A stretch of 64,000 nucleotides of DNA. It comes from Streptomyces sp. VRA16 Mangrove soil (GTDB lineage Bacteria > Actinomycetota > Actinomycetes > Streptomycetales > Streptomycetaceae). How positions within the stretch are numbered: position 1 is the stretch's first letter; each line of letters begins with the position of its first letter. Location of the stretch: contig NZ_JAFVLN010000008.1 in NCBI RefSeq assembly GCF_017377775.1, forward strand, positions 1 through 64,000. Reading direction: 5' to 3'. This document shows, in pieces, positions 26,241 through 34,899 of the stretch. Position numbers and translations under genes: made by a program. Below the pieces are notes generated by a model. It did not search any database. It had not been told where the DNA came from and saw only the letters and a program-made list of their open reading frames with translations.

Positions 26241-27383
26241 TCAAGCCCGGAGGAGGACCAGGTCGTCCCTGTGTACGACTTCCCGTTCGTAGGCCGGGCC
26301 GAGGTCGCGGGCGAGCTCCCGTGTTGAACGGCCGATCAGCTGCGGGATCTCCTTGGCGTCGAAGTTGACCAGGCCGCGGGCGACGGCCACGCCGCTCTCG
26401 TCACGCAGCTCGACCGGGTCGCCGGCGCTGAATTCACCCTCCACGGCCGCGATCCCGGCGGGCAGCAGCGATTTGCGCCGCTCGACCACGGCCCGTACGG
26501 CACCGTCGTCGAGGGTGATCGCGCCCTGCGGGGTCGAGGCGTGCTGGAGCCAGAGCAGGCGGTCGGCGCTGCGCCGCCCGGTGCGGTGGAAGTACGTGCC
26601 CGTGTCGCGGGCGGCGAGCGCGTCGGCGGCGTAGGAGGAGGAGGTCAGCACCACCGGGATGCCGGCCGCGGCGGCGATGGAGGCGGCCTCGACCTTGGTG
26701 ACCATGCCGCCGGTGCCGACGCCCGCCTTCCCGGCGCTGCCGATCTTGACGTGCGCTATGTCGGCGGGGCCGCGCACCTCGGCGATGCGGGAGGTGCCGG
26801 GCTTGGAGGGGTCGCCGTCGTAGAGCCCGTCGACGTCGGAGAGGAGCACCAGCAGGTCGGCGTGGACGAGGTGGGCGACGAGGGCGGCGAGCCGGTCGTT
26901 GTCGCCGAAGCGGATCTCGTCGGTGGCGACGGTGTCGTTCTCGTTGACGACCGGGAAGGCGCCCATGGCCAGGAGCTGGTCGAGGGTGCGCGAGGCGTTG
27001 CGGTGGTGGGCGCGGCGCGCCATGTCGTCGCTGGTGAGCAGGACCTGGCCGACGCGGACGCCGTAGCGGGCGAAGGAGGCGGTGTAGCGGGCGACGAGGA
27101 GGCCCTGGCCGACGCTGGCCGCGGCCTGCTGGCGTGCGAGGTCCTTGGGGCGGCGGGTCAGGCCGAGCGGGGCGAGTCCGGCGGCGATGGCGCCGGAGGA
27201 GACGAGGACGATCTCCCGCTCTCCCCCGCTGCGGTGCTTGGCGAGTACGTCCACCAAGGCGTCGACGCGGTCCGCGTCCAGGCCCCCCGCTGCGGTGGTG
27301 AGCGACGACGATCCGACCTTGACGACGATCCGGCGGGCCTCGGCCACACCCTGCCGCACCGCCTTCTTTGCTGCCCCTGACAT
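26241..27383 (-). CDS. proB: Glutamate 5-kinase
   Basis: ProB phosphorylates glutamate in the first and feedback-controlled step of proline synthesis. The 380-residue product has an amino-acid-kinase domain (RIVVKVGSSSLTT, VLVSSGAIAAG, FPVVNENDTVATDEIRFGDND, SDVDGLYDGDPS, GTGGMVTKVEAA) and a C-terminal PUA domain (about residue 285 on). The start ATG 27383 follows GCGGAGC closely. The strand matches proA downstream. Confidence 0.97.
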   Translation of the reverse strand: MSGAAKKAVRQGVAEARRIVVKVGSSSLTTAAGGLDADRVDALVDVLAKHRSGGEREIVLVSSGAIAAGLAPLGLTRRPKDLARQQAAASVGQGLLVARYTASFARYGVRVGQVLLTSDDMARRAHHRNASRTLDQLLAMGAFPVVNENDTVATDEIRFGDNDRLAALVAHLVHADLLVLLSDVDGLYDGDPSKPGTSRIAEVRGPADIAHVKIGSAGKAGVGTGGMVTKVEAASIAAAAGIPVVLTSSSYAADALAARDTGTYFHRTGRRSADRLLWLQHASTPQGAITLDDGAVRAVVERRKSLLPAGIAAVEGEFSAGDPVELRDESGVAVARGLVNFDAKEIPQLIGRSTRELARDLGPAYEREVVHRDDLVLLRA

Positions 27384-27620
27384 GCTCCGCAATCTACGTG
27401 ACGTGACCGCTCGGACGCGCTGGGGTTTCGAGGGGCGGACGCCCGCCGTCCACCCCTTCCGCACCTTGTGACCTTTGCCCCTATATGCCGTGATTGATCT
27501 CACCGAGGATTGCTAGAGCACCGCTGAAAGTCATACGGTCAGTGGTCAGCCTTTTCACCGAGGTGGATCAGCCCCCACCGCATCACCTCGTCCTCCGATC
27601 CCTGCCAGGAGCCCAGCCCC

Positions 27621-29729
27621 GTGCCCTCCGCCGGACTTGCCCCCCGCCGCGTCGTACAGCTCTCCGCGCTGTTCGCGATGTTCGCGCTCTATGTGGCCCA
27701 GCTCGTGAGCGCGCTCGTGCCCTACGTTCCCGTGTTCGTGGTGGCGAGCGCCGCCGGTCTCGCCCTCGACACGTATCTGCAGTACCGACAGCCGGGCCTG
27801 CTGTCGCTGCTGGGCAAGATCCGCTTCGACGTCACCGTGCGCCAGCTGCTGCGCGACATGCTGATCTTCGTCGGCCTGCTGCGCATCGACGGCATCGACC
27901 CGCTGGGCGAGCAGGCCCCGCTGCTGATCATGGTGCTCGCGGTGTACGTGCTGCACTTCGGCTGCCAGGCCGCGGCGGTCATGGTGCGCCGCACGCGCAC
28001 GCTGCCGATCGTCACGCGCAACATCGACTCCACCCCGCTGCGCCTGTCCGCGGCGCCGCCGCGGCTCCTGGCGCGCCGCTCCAGCCACCGTCTGCTGACC
28101 TTCTCGATCCCGGCCACCGTCGGTCTGCTGGTGACGGCCGCGACGACCGACGCCCTGTGGGGCGGCATCGGCATCGGCCTGTCGATCGCGCTGCTCGGCG
28201 GCGGCACCGTCTACCTGGCGACCTGGCTGATGCCGAAGAAGCGCCCGCTGAACGACCAGAAGACCATCGAGTGGCTCGACCAGTGGCTGGCCGACTACCA
28301 GCCGACCGTGGCGATGTACTTCTCGGGCGGCACCACCTCCGCGTACCAGGCGAACATGTGGCTCTCCACCGTCGCCGAGCTGGACGGCAAGCCGCTGATC
28401 GTGCTGCGTGAGCGCTTCATGGTGAACAAGATCGACGCGACCGACGTGCCGATCATCTGCTTCCCGAAGGTCGCCACGATGTTCTCCCTGGAGAACTCGA
28501 CGCTGAAGATGATGCTGCACCCGGCGAACGCCGCGAAGACCTCGCAGGTGCTGCGCATCCCGACGATCAAGCACGCGTTCATCAACCACGGCGAGTCCGA
28601 CAAGCTCAGCTCCTGCAACCCGTACGCGAAGGCGTACGACGAGGTGTGGGTGGCGGGCCCCGCGGCCCGCGACCGCTACCAGCTGGCCGACGTCGGCGTC
28701 GAGGACAAGGACGTCGTCGAGGTGGGCCGCCCGCAGCTGTCCCCGATCAAGGTCGGCAGCGGCCCCGCCACGAGCGCGTACACGACGGTCCTGTACGCCC
28801 CCACCTGGGAGGGCTGGGACGGCAACCCGGGCAACACCTCGGTGATCCTGGCCGGCGAGAACATCGTGCGGCACCTGCTCGCCGACGACCGCGTCCGCCT
28901 GATCTACAAGCCGCACCCCATGACCGGTTCGCAGGTCCCCGCCGCGGGCGAGGCCAACCAGCGCATCATGGCGATGATCCGCGAGGCCAACACCCGCCGC
29001 TCCGGCGCCCGCCCGGGCCCGGAGGCCGCCGCCGAGCTGACCCGCGCCGCGGCCGCCCTCGACAAGCTGACCTCCACCTCCTTCCGCACCAGCGCGGACG
29101 AGATGGAGAAGATGCTGCTCCAGGGCAAGCCGTCGCACGGCCGGGCCGCAGCCGTGGCCGAGGCGACCGCCGCCTGGGAGGAGGCCTACTGGGCGTCCTT
29201 CCCGGAGTGGGAGCACCTGATCGTCACCGAGGCCCGCCCGGCGATCTTCACCTGCTTCAACCAGGCCGACGTGCTGATCTCGGACGTCTCCTCGGTCGTC
29301 TCCGACTGGCTGAGCAGCGAGAAGCCGTACGCCGTCGCCAACACCTCGGGCCTGTCCGAGGCGGACTTCCGCACCGGCTTCCCGACGGTGAGCGCCGCGA
29401 CGATCCTGACGCCCGGGGCGAAGGGCGTGCCTGCCCTTCTCGCGGCCGTTCGCGGCGAGAAGGACGACGAGTACGCCGAGGCCCGTCTGGAGCTCAAGGA
29501 GCACCTCCTGGGCCCCTCCGACCCGCCCTCCATCGACCGCTTCAACGCCGCGGTGCGCGCCCTGTCCGCCGAGGCCGACGAGCGCCGGGTCCGGATGGCC
29601 GCCCGCGGCGAGACGGAGATCCCGGCGCAGCGCGAGGACTCCGTCGAGGAGCAGATCGCCGAGGCCGTCGAAGGGGACGCGAACGAGTCCGCGGAGGCGA
29701 CGGACGCCGAGGACACCGTCACCGCGTGA
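27621..29729 (+). CDS. CDP-glycerol:glycerophosphate glycerophosphotransferase-family membrane protein
   Basis: The 702-residue product has several N-terminal hydrophobic segments (residues 1-220) followed by a GT-B-like domain of the TagF/TagB type: VAMYFSGGTTSAYQANMWLS, IPTIKHAFINHGESDK, YAPTWEGWDG, and the signature DVLISDVSSVVSDWLSSEKP near residue 560. Members polymerise or prime glycerol-phosphate chains of wall teichoic acids. N-terminal TM segments fused to such a domain are not typical of Bacillus TagF, which is peripheral. The C-terminal 60 residues are an acidic tail. From memory it corresponds to SCO2590. GTG 27621 is the start. A strong terminator follows. Confidence 0.85.
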   Translation: MPSAGLAPRRVVQLSALFAMFALYVAQLVSALVPYVPVFVVASAAGLALDTYLQYRQPGLLSLLGKIRFDVTVRQLLRDMLIFVGLLRIDGIDPLGEQAPLLIMVLAVYVLHFGCQAAAVMVRRTRTLPIVTRNIDSTPLRLSAAPPRLLARRSSHRLLTFSIPATVGLLVTAATTDALWGGIGIGLSIALLGGGTVYLATWLMPKKRPLNDQKTIEWLDQWLADYQPTVAMYFSGGTTSAYQANMWLSTVAELDGKPLIVLRERFMVNKIDATDVPIICFPKVATMFSLENSTLKMMLHPANAAKTSQVLRIPTIKHAFINHGESDKLSSCNPYAKAYDEVWVAGPAARDRYQLADVGVEDKDVVEVGRPQLSPIKVGSGPATSAYTTVLYAPTWEGWDGNPGNTSVILAGENIVRHLLADDRVRLIYKPHPMTGSQVPAAGEANQRIMAMIREANTRRSGARPGPEAAAELTRAAAALDKLTSTSFRTSADEMEKMLLQGKPSHGRAAAVAEATAAWEEAYWASFPEWEHLIVTEARPAIFTCFNQADVLISDVSSVVSDWLSSEKPYAVANTSGLSEADFRTGFPTVSAATILTPGAKGVPALLAAVRGEKDDEYAEARLELKEHLLGPSDPPSIDRFNAAVRALSAEADERRVRMAARGETEIPAQREDSVEEQIAEAVEGDANESAEATDAEDTVTA

Positions 29730-29741
29730 CCGAACACGCTC

Positions 29742-29771
29742 AAGGGCCCGGAAGTGATCTTCCGGGCCCTT
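29742..29771 (+). terminator. Strong hairpin terminator after the CDP-glycerol transferase gene
   Basis: A perfect 13-bp inverted repeat, aagggcccggaag / cttccgggccctt with a 4-nt loop (tgat), starts 12 bases after the stop codon and ends in a short T stretch. Confidence 0.88.
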
Positions 29772-29837
29772 TGCCATAGGCTCCGCGATCTGCACCGGCC
29801 TCCGCAGTGGCCGGTGATGTCTCGGGAGGATCCCCCC

Positions 29838-30830
29838 ATGGCTCACATACCCCCTCTGCACCACTCCCCTCTCAGCCGCCGCGGCCTGTTCAAGGCGGGC
29901 GGCGGGCTCGGGATCGCCGCGCTCGGTCTGGGGCTCGGTGCGGCGCCCGCGTCGGCCTCGGTGCCGTCGTCCAAGCGGTTCGACCTGACGCAGCCCTCGT
30001 ACGACCTGTTCCGCTCCAGGACATTGCACGACTCGACGGTCCAGCAGGGCTTCGCCTTCGACAACGTCAACCGGCGGCTGTTCGTCGCCCAGCGCGTCGA
30101 CGGCGCGTCCGAGACCGGCGGCGACCTGTGCATCACGCAGCTCGACTTCGACGGCAACTACGTCGGCTACATGCATCTGCTCGGCTTCGGCCACGGCGTC
30201 TCGTTCGGCGCGCAGGGCGTGGGCTCGGACACGTACCTGTGGACCGAGGTCGAGGCGAACTCCAACGGCTACGGCACCCGGCTGGCCCGCTTCAAGTTCA
30301 CCAACGGGCAGACGCTCGGCACCACCTCGTCGCTGCTGTCGAAGTACGCGCCGGTCTCCACGGCGAACGAGTACACCTGCGCCGTCGACCCGGTCAACAA
30401 CCGTCTGATCGTCCGCTACAACGTCAGCGGCGACGGCAAGCACATCGCGGTCTACGACCTGGCCAAGGCGAGCAACGGCGACTTCTCCGGCACGCTTGCC
30501 GACTTCAAGCAGCCCTCGCTCGCCACCAAGTCGGCGACGTTCCAGGGGTACACGGCCTACGGCCAGTACCTGTACGTGATGACGGGCGACTCGTACGACG
30601 TCACGAACGGCGTGGTCAACTCCGAGGTGACCAGCATCAACATGAACACCGGCGCGGTCGCCCAGGGTCCGGTGATCACGAACGCGGGCTCGACGCTGTC
30701 CTTCCGCGAGCCGGAGGGCCTGGCGATCTACCAGACGGTCGACGGCGAGGTCCGGCTGTTCCTGGGCTTCGCGTCGGGCGTCGCGGGTGACCGCCGCTCC
30801 AACCTGTTCTACAAGAACGTGCTGGTCTGA
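29838..30830 (+). CDS. Tat-exported TagC-like beta-propeller protein
   Basis: The 330-residue protein starts with a twin-arginine signal, SRRGLFKAGG then a hydrophobic region and an AxA cleavage site (ASAS) near residue 40, so it is predicted to be exported folded. The mature part is rich in aromatic beta-strand repeats (VQQGFAFDNVNRRLFVAQR, CITQLDFDGNYVGYMHLL, GHGVSFGAQ, DTYLWTEVEA) resembling TagC/P68 receptor-binding-protein propellers often annotated as teichoic acid biosynthesis protein C. Its place next to a CDP-glycerol transferase supports a teichoic-acid link. ATG 29838 follows GGGAGGA. No catalytic residues can be assigned. Confidence 0.75.
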   Translation: MAHIPPLHHSPLSRRGLFKAGGGLGIAALGLGLGAAPASASVPSSKRFDLTQPSYDLFRSRTLHDSTVQQGFAFDNVNRRLFVAQRVDGASETGGDLCITQLDFDGNYVGYMHLLGFGHGVSFGAQGVGSDTYLWTEVEANSNGYGTRLARFKFTNGQTLGTTSSLLSKYAPVSTANEYTCAVDPVNNRLIVRYNVSGDGKHIAVYDLAKASNGDFSGTLADFKQPSLATKSATFQGYTAYGQYLYVMTGDSYDVTNGVVNSEVTSINMNTGAVAQGPVITNAGSTLSFREPEGLAIYQTVDGEVRLFLGFASGVAGDRRSNLFYKNVLV

Positions 30831-30844
30831 GCAGCGCCCCCGGA

Positions 30845-30890
30845 ACACGGACAGGGCCGCACCCCGGCGGGGGTGCGGCCCTGTCCGTGT
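30845..30890. terminator. 21-bp perfect hairpin terminator
   Basis: The inverted repeat between 30845-30865 and 30870-30890 pairs perfectly over 21 bp with a 4-nt loop and is followed by ttt. It lies between the ends of the convergent Tat-protein gene (+) and obg (-) and would stop both. Confidence 0.92.
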
Positions 30891-30907
30891 TTCAGGGGGC
30901 GCTGTGC

Positions 30908-32356
30908 CTAGAACGGGTTGAAGTCCTCGAACTCCTGCTGCGCCTCGTCCCGCTCCGCCTGCCGGTCGCGGCGGCGCTGGGCGGCCGGGCGCGGCGCTTC
31001 CAGACGGTGGTCCTCGCCGCGGCGGCCGAGCATCTCGGCACCGGCCATCATGGTCGGCTCCCAGTCGAAGACGACCGCGTTCTCCTCGGGGCCGATGGCG
31101 ACGCCGTCGCCGTTGCGGGCGCCCGCCTTCATCAGCTGGTCCTCGACGCCGAGGCGGTTGAGGCGGTCGGCCAGGTAGCCCACGGCCTCGTCGTTGTTGA
31201 AGTCGGTCTGGCGCACCCAGCGCTCCGGCTTCTCGCCGCGGACGCGGAACAGCGGCTCGCCGTCGACCTCTTCACGGGTGACGGTGAAGCCGGCGTCGTC
31301 GACGGCCTTCGGGCGGATGACGACGCGGGTCGACTCCTCCTTGGGCTGGGCCGCGCGGTGCGCGGAGACCAGCTCGGCGAGGGCGAAGGAGAGCTCCTTG
31401 AGGCCCTTGTGGGCGACGGCGGAGACCTCGAAGACCTGGTAGCCGCGCTCCTCCAGGTCGGGCCTGACCATGTCGGCGAGGTCCTGGCCGTCGGGGATGT
31501 CGATCTTGTTGAGGACGACGAGCCGCGGCCGGTTCTCCAGGCCCGCCCCGTACTCCTTCAGCTCCGCCTCGATGACGTCCAGGTCGGAGACCGGGTCGCG
31601 GTCCGACTCCAGGGTCGCCGTGTCGAGGACGTGCACGAGCACGCTGCACCGCTCCACGTGCCGCAGGAACTCGAGGCCGAGACCCTTGCCCTGGCTGGCG
31701 CCCGGGATCAGGCCCGGGACGTCGGCGATGGTGTAGACGGTGGCGCCCGCGGTGACCACGCCCAGGTTCGGGACGAGCGTCGTGAACGGGTAGTCGGCGA
31801 TCTTCGGCTTGGCCGCGGAGAGCACCGAGATCAGCGAGGACTTGCCGGCGCTCGGGTAGCCGACCAGCGCCACGTCGGCGACGGTCTTCAGCTCCAGGAC
31901 GACATCGCGCTCGTCGCCCGGGACGCCGAGCAGCGCGAAGCCGGGGGCCTTGCGGCGGGCCGACGCGAGCGCCGCGTTGCCGAGGCCGCCGCGGCCGCCC
32001 TGGCCCGCGATGAAGGTGGTGCCCTGGCCGACCAGGTCGGCGAGGACGTTGCCGTCCTTGTCGAGGACGACGGTGCCGTCCGGCACGGGCAGGATCAGGT
32101 CCTGACCGTCCTTGCCGGAGCGGTTGTCACCGGCACCGGGCTGGCCGTTGGTGGCCTTGCGGTGCGGCGAGTGGTGGTAGTCGAGGAGCGTCGTGACGTC
32201 CTGGTCGACGACCAGGATCACATCGCCGCCACGGCCGCCGTTGCCACCGTCCGGGCCGCCGAGCGGCTTGAACTTCTCACGGTGGACGGAGGCACAGCCG
32301 TGGCCTCCGCTACCCGCGGCGACGTGCAGTTCGACGCGGTCCACGAAGGTGGTCAT
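30908..32356 (-). CDS. obgE: GTPase Obg (CgtA)
   Basis: Obg is an essential ribosome-associated GTPase; in S. coelicolor it affects the onset of aerial mycelium formation. The 482-residue product has the glycine-rich Obg fold (VAAGSGGHGCASVHREKF, GGPDGGNGGRGGDVILVVD), the GTPase domain with GYPSAGKSSL, DVPGLI and NKID motifs, and a C-terminal OCT domain followed by a charged tail. It is the third gene of the rplU-rpmA-obg unit, as in most bacteria. Confidence 0.97.
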   Translation of the reverse strand: MTTFVDRVELHVAAGSGGHGCASVHREKFKPLGGPDGGNGGRGGDVILVVDQDVTTLLDYHHSPHRKATNGQPGAGDNRSGKDGQDLILPVPDGTVVLDKDGNVLADLVGQGTTFIAGQGGRGGLGNAALASARRKAPGFALLGVPGDERDVVLELKTVADVALVGYPSAGKSSLISVLSAAKPKIADYPFTTLVPNLGVVTAGATVYTIADVPGLIPGASQGKGLGLEFLRHVERCSVLVHVLDTATLESDRDPVSDLDVIEAELKEYGAGLENRPRLVVLNKIDIPDGQDLADMVRPDLEERGYQVFEVSAVAHKGLKELSFALAELVSAHRAAQPKEESTRVVIRPKAVDDAGFTVTREEVDGEPLFRVRGEKPERWVRQTDFNNDEAVGYLADRLNRLGVEDQLMKAGARNGDGVAIGPEENAVVFDWEPTMMAGAEMLGRRGEDHRLEAPRPAAQRRRDRQAERDEAQQEFEDFNPF

Positions 32357-32443
32357 GGTTCAGTGCCTCCAGATAGAGCCAGGTACAGCGGTACGTGAGC
32401 TACGCCAGCTACGTACAGGAATGTCTTTACTTCAACACGCGAA

Positions 32444-32482
32444 AGGCGGACCCGCTTCCCCGAAAGGAAGTGAGGTCCGCCT
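32444..32482 (-). terminator. Hairpin between rpmA and obg
   Basis: The stem aggcggacc / ggtccgcct encloses an inner stem cttcc / ggaag. It lies 29 bases after the rpmA stop and 88 before the obg start. There is no T-run on the minus strand, so it may reduce rather than abolish read-through. Confidence 0.55.
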
Positions 32483-32510
32483 CGCGAAAAACTACCGGTC
32501 AGGCTGCCTT

Positions 32511-32768
32511 TCAGGCGGCGACCGGAACGATGTTCACGACCTTGCGGCCACGGTGGGTACCGAACTCCACCGCACCGGCGTCGAGCGCGAACAGCGTGTC
32601 GTCCTTGCCACGACCCACGCCGTTGCCCGGGTGGAAGTGGGTGCCACGCTGGCGGACCAGGATCTCACCGGCGTTGACGACCTGACCGCCGAAGCGCTTC
32701 ACGCCGAGCCGCTGAGCATTGGAATCGCGACCGTTCCGAGTGGACGATGCGCCCTTCTTGTGTGCCAT
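32511..32768 (-). CDS. rpmA: 50S ribosomal protein L27
   Basis: The 85-residue product begins MAHKKGASSTRNGRDSNAQR and contains the L27 core (GQVVNAGEILVRQRGTHFHP, VGRGKDDTLFALDAGAV). The N-terminus lacks the cleavable extension of Firmicutes L27, as expected. It is 16 bases downstream of rplU. Confidence 0.98.
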   Translation of the reverse strand: MAHKKGASSTRNGRDSNAQRLGVKRFGGQVVNAGEILVRQRGTHFHPGNGVGRGKDDTLFALDAGAVEFGTHRGRKVVNIVPVAA

Positions 32769-32784
32769 GTCTCAGTCCCTACCC

Positions 32785-33105
32785 TTACTTCGCAGCCGCG
32801 GGGATCTCAGTGACCTTGATCGCCGTGTACTGCTGGCGGTGGCCCTGACGACGGCGGTAGCCGGTCTTGTTCTTGTAGCGCAGGATGTCGATCTTCGCGC
32901 CCTTGTGGTGGTCCACGACCTCGGCCTGGACCTTGATGCCGGCCAGGACCCACGGGTCGCTGGTCACGGACTCGCCGTCGACAACGAGCAGCGTAGAGAG
33001 CTCTACGGTGTCGCCAACCTTGGCGGTGGAAATCTTGTCAACCTCAACGATGTCGCCGACAGCAACCTTGTGCTGGCGACCACCGCTGCGCACGATGGCG
33101 TACAC
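32785..33105 (-). CDS. rplU: 50S ribosomal protein L21
   Basis: The 106-residue product (GTG 33105, VYAIVRSGGRQHKVAVGD) is the normal length for L21 and ends with the RNA-binding KKNKTGYRRRQGHRQQYT-type region (YKNKTGYRRRQGHRQQYTA). The frame runs further upstream, but L21 starts at this Tyr-Ala-Ile. The 200-bp leader to 33304 may hold the operon promoter. Confidence 0.97.
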   Translation of the reverse strand: MYAIVRSGGRQHKVAVGDIVEVDKISTAKVGDTVELSTLLVVDGESVTSDPWVLAGIKVQAEVVDHHKGAKIDILRYKNKTGYRRRQGHRQQYTAIKVTEIPAAAK

Positions 33106-33303
33106 GCGGATCTCTCTTTCGCTCGGAACGGAACCCCCGCAGTCCAGCCGCACGAGGCGGCCTCTCCGGGTTCTCACGGACTGACGTCACGGAGATCCCG
33201 GAGGAAGAAGGTTTACGGGAGTGAGGCGCGTCGATGGACACGCCGACGGTCAAGGTTACGGGTCACCCCTGAGAAGGGTCAAACCGGCCCCGCCCCGCCC
33301 GGC

Positions 33304-34632
33304 TCAGGTCGTCTTGGGCTCACCGTCCTGCGGGAGCGTGTTGACGCCCTTGCACAGGTTGGTGTTGTCGTTCGTCCCGGGGTACGCCACGTTCCACACC
33401 TGGTTGAAGTGCGTGACGTACGTGTTGTGCACCGAGTCGTCGTCGATCTTGACGTACGCCTCGTCGTTCTCGCGCAGCGCCGGGTTCGAGGCGTTCTGCG
33501 AGCCGGTGAACGTGATCTTGTTCAGGGAGCCGTCGTACGCGCCGTCGATCAGCACGTACTTGGTGTGGATGATGAACGGCGTGCCGAGCTTGGTGCCGGG
33601 GTTCAGCGGGTCCCGGTCGTCGTTGTAGCAGCGGCGCGGCGGGGCGCCGGTGGAGTGCATCGACGTCCAGGTGCCGCTGTCGGACGTCGCGTACTCGATG
33701 GAGACCGTGCAGCCGGCCTTCTTCAGCGCGACCAGCTTGTCCGCGATGGCCTGCCGGGTGATCTGGAAGATCGCGGCCCGGACGATCGTGTGCTTCGTCG
33801 CGCCCGCGGAGTCCTTGTACGTGCAGGACACGTTGTTGAGCACCGAGTACAGGGTGTCCGTGGAGTTCGTGGTGCCGGCGCGCGGATAGAAGTACGCCTT
33901 GTAGTGGCCGTTGCTGACCGTGCGGTAGTCCCAGTCCCCCCACTGCTTCGCCGCCATGTCGTCGAAGTAGTCCGCGTACGCGTTGTAGAGAACCGGGTTG
34001 TTCGGCAGCTGGAGCGCGTCGTTGAAGAAGCGGGTGCTGGCCGACGGCGTCGAGTTCGCCGTGGTCTGCACGACGACGTTCGTGGCGCCCTGGACCGCCG
34101 AGAACAGCCAGAACTTGTTGTGCATGATCGACTTGCCGAACTTGGGGTCGCCCAGGCAGGACTTGTCGGTCGGGCACAGCGTCACGTAGGACGAGGCGGC
34201 CGTGTTGGTGCCGAACGCCGCCGCCAGCTGGCCGTAGATCGGGTTGGTGGGGCGGTCCTTGACGCTGGACGAGTCGAGGATGATCTTGATGTTGACCCCG
34301 CGGCTCTTGGCCCGGATCAGGGCGTCCGCGATGGTCTGCTCCCACACGTGGTAGACCGCGACCTTGATGGTCGAGCCGGGCAGCGCCGCGTCCGTGAGGG
34401 CCACGAGCCGGGTGCGGATCGCGTACTGCTGCTCCGTCGTGCCCAGCGGGTTGTTGAAGATGGGCCCCTCGGTCCAGGTCGGCGTGTCGGCGGCGGACGC
34501 GACATCCGCGGAGATCCCCGCCTGCACTCCTGCCGCCGAGAGCACGGTGGCCAGCGCCACCGCCTGCCGAGCACCCTTGACCGGCTTCACGGCCCGGTGC
34601 TTGCCCGTGCCTCTGAGACGCGCGTGCGCCAT
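33304..34632 (-). CDS. Secreted phospholipase D-like protein
   Basis: The roughly 442-residue protein has a signal-peptide-like N-terminus (ARQAVALATVLSAAGVQAG, then SAADTP) and two HKD-type repeats of the PLD superfamily: SIMHNKFWLFSAV (about residue 165) and FIIHTKYVLIDGAY (about residue 365), each followed by an Asn region (ITFTGSQNASNPALRENDE in the second). The Asp of HxKx4D is not obvious in the first copy. It is predicted to be exported and to hydrolyse phosphodiester bonds; the substrate could be lipid, nucleic acid or teichoic acid. I chose ATG 34632, which has GGAGGGG at the right distance. Confidence 0.88.
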   Translation of the reverse strand: MAHARLRGTGKHRAVKPVKGARQAVALATVLSAAGVQAGISADVASAADTPTWTEGPIFNNPLGTTEQQYAIRTRLVALTDAALPGSTIKVAVYHVWEQTIADALIRAKSRGVNIKIILDSSSVKDRPTNPIYGQLAAAFGTNTAASSYVTLCPTDKSCLGDPKFGKSIMHNKFWLFSAVQGATNVVVQTTANSTPSASTRFFNDALQLPNNPVLYNAYADYFDDMAAKQWGDWDYRTVSNGHYKAYFYPRAGTTNSTDTLYSVLNNVSCTYKDSAGATKHTIVRAAIFQITRQAIADKLVALKKAGCTVSIEYATSDSGTWTSMHSTGAPPRRCYNDDRDPLNPGTKLGTPFIIHTKYVLIDGAYDGSLNKITFTGSQNASNPALRENDEAYVKIDDDSVHNTYVTHFNQVWNVAYPGTNDNTNLCKGVNTLPQDGEPKTT

Positions 34633-34837
34633 CTCCATCCCCTCCCGTGGCACAGCCGCGGCCGTCTCCCCAACGGCCACCTGTGCTTTGCATTCACTTG
34701 TACTGATCCTTGAGTTTTACAGGTTGTTCCCGGCGCTCCAAGAGGCGGGGGCCGGATTACGCGCAATCCGGCACCTCAGGTGCCTCCCGGGCCGTGCCAC
34801 ACCCCGTGTCTCACCCGTACATCTCTCTCAGCGCACA

Positions 34838-34885
34838 CGACGGCGCCCCTGTCACACCTCGGTGGTGGTGACAGGGGCGCCGTCG
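34838..34885 (-). terminator. 18-bp hairpin terminator after rne
   Basis: The arms cgacggcgcccctgtcac (34838-34855) and gtgacaggggcgccgtcg (34868-34885) pair perfectly with a 12-nt loop, 14 bases after the rne stop codon. Confidence 0.88.
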
Positions 34886-34899
34886 GTGCTGCTCGGGCC

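Noticed and set aside
27555..30848. A 1097-codon minus-strand frame opposite the CDP-glycerol and Tat genes
   Set aside because: It crosses two real genes and two strong terminators and has a composition typical of antisense frames (Arg/Val/His/Gly-rich).
33106..33303. An L21 autoregulatory RNA leader
   Set aside because: I could not find a convincing conserved fold by eye; the region probably holds only the promoter.
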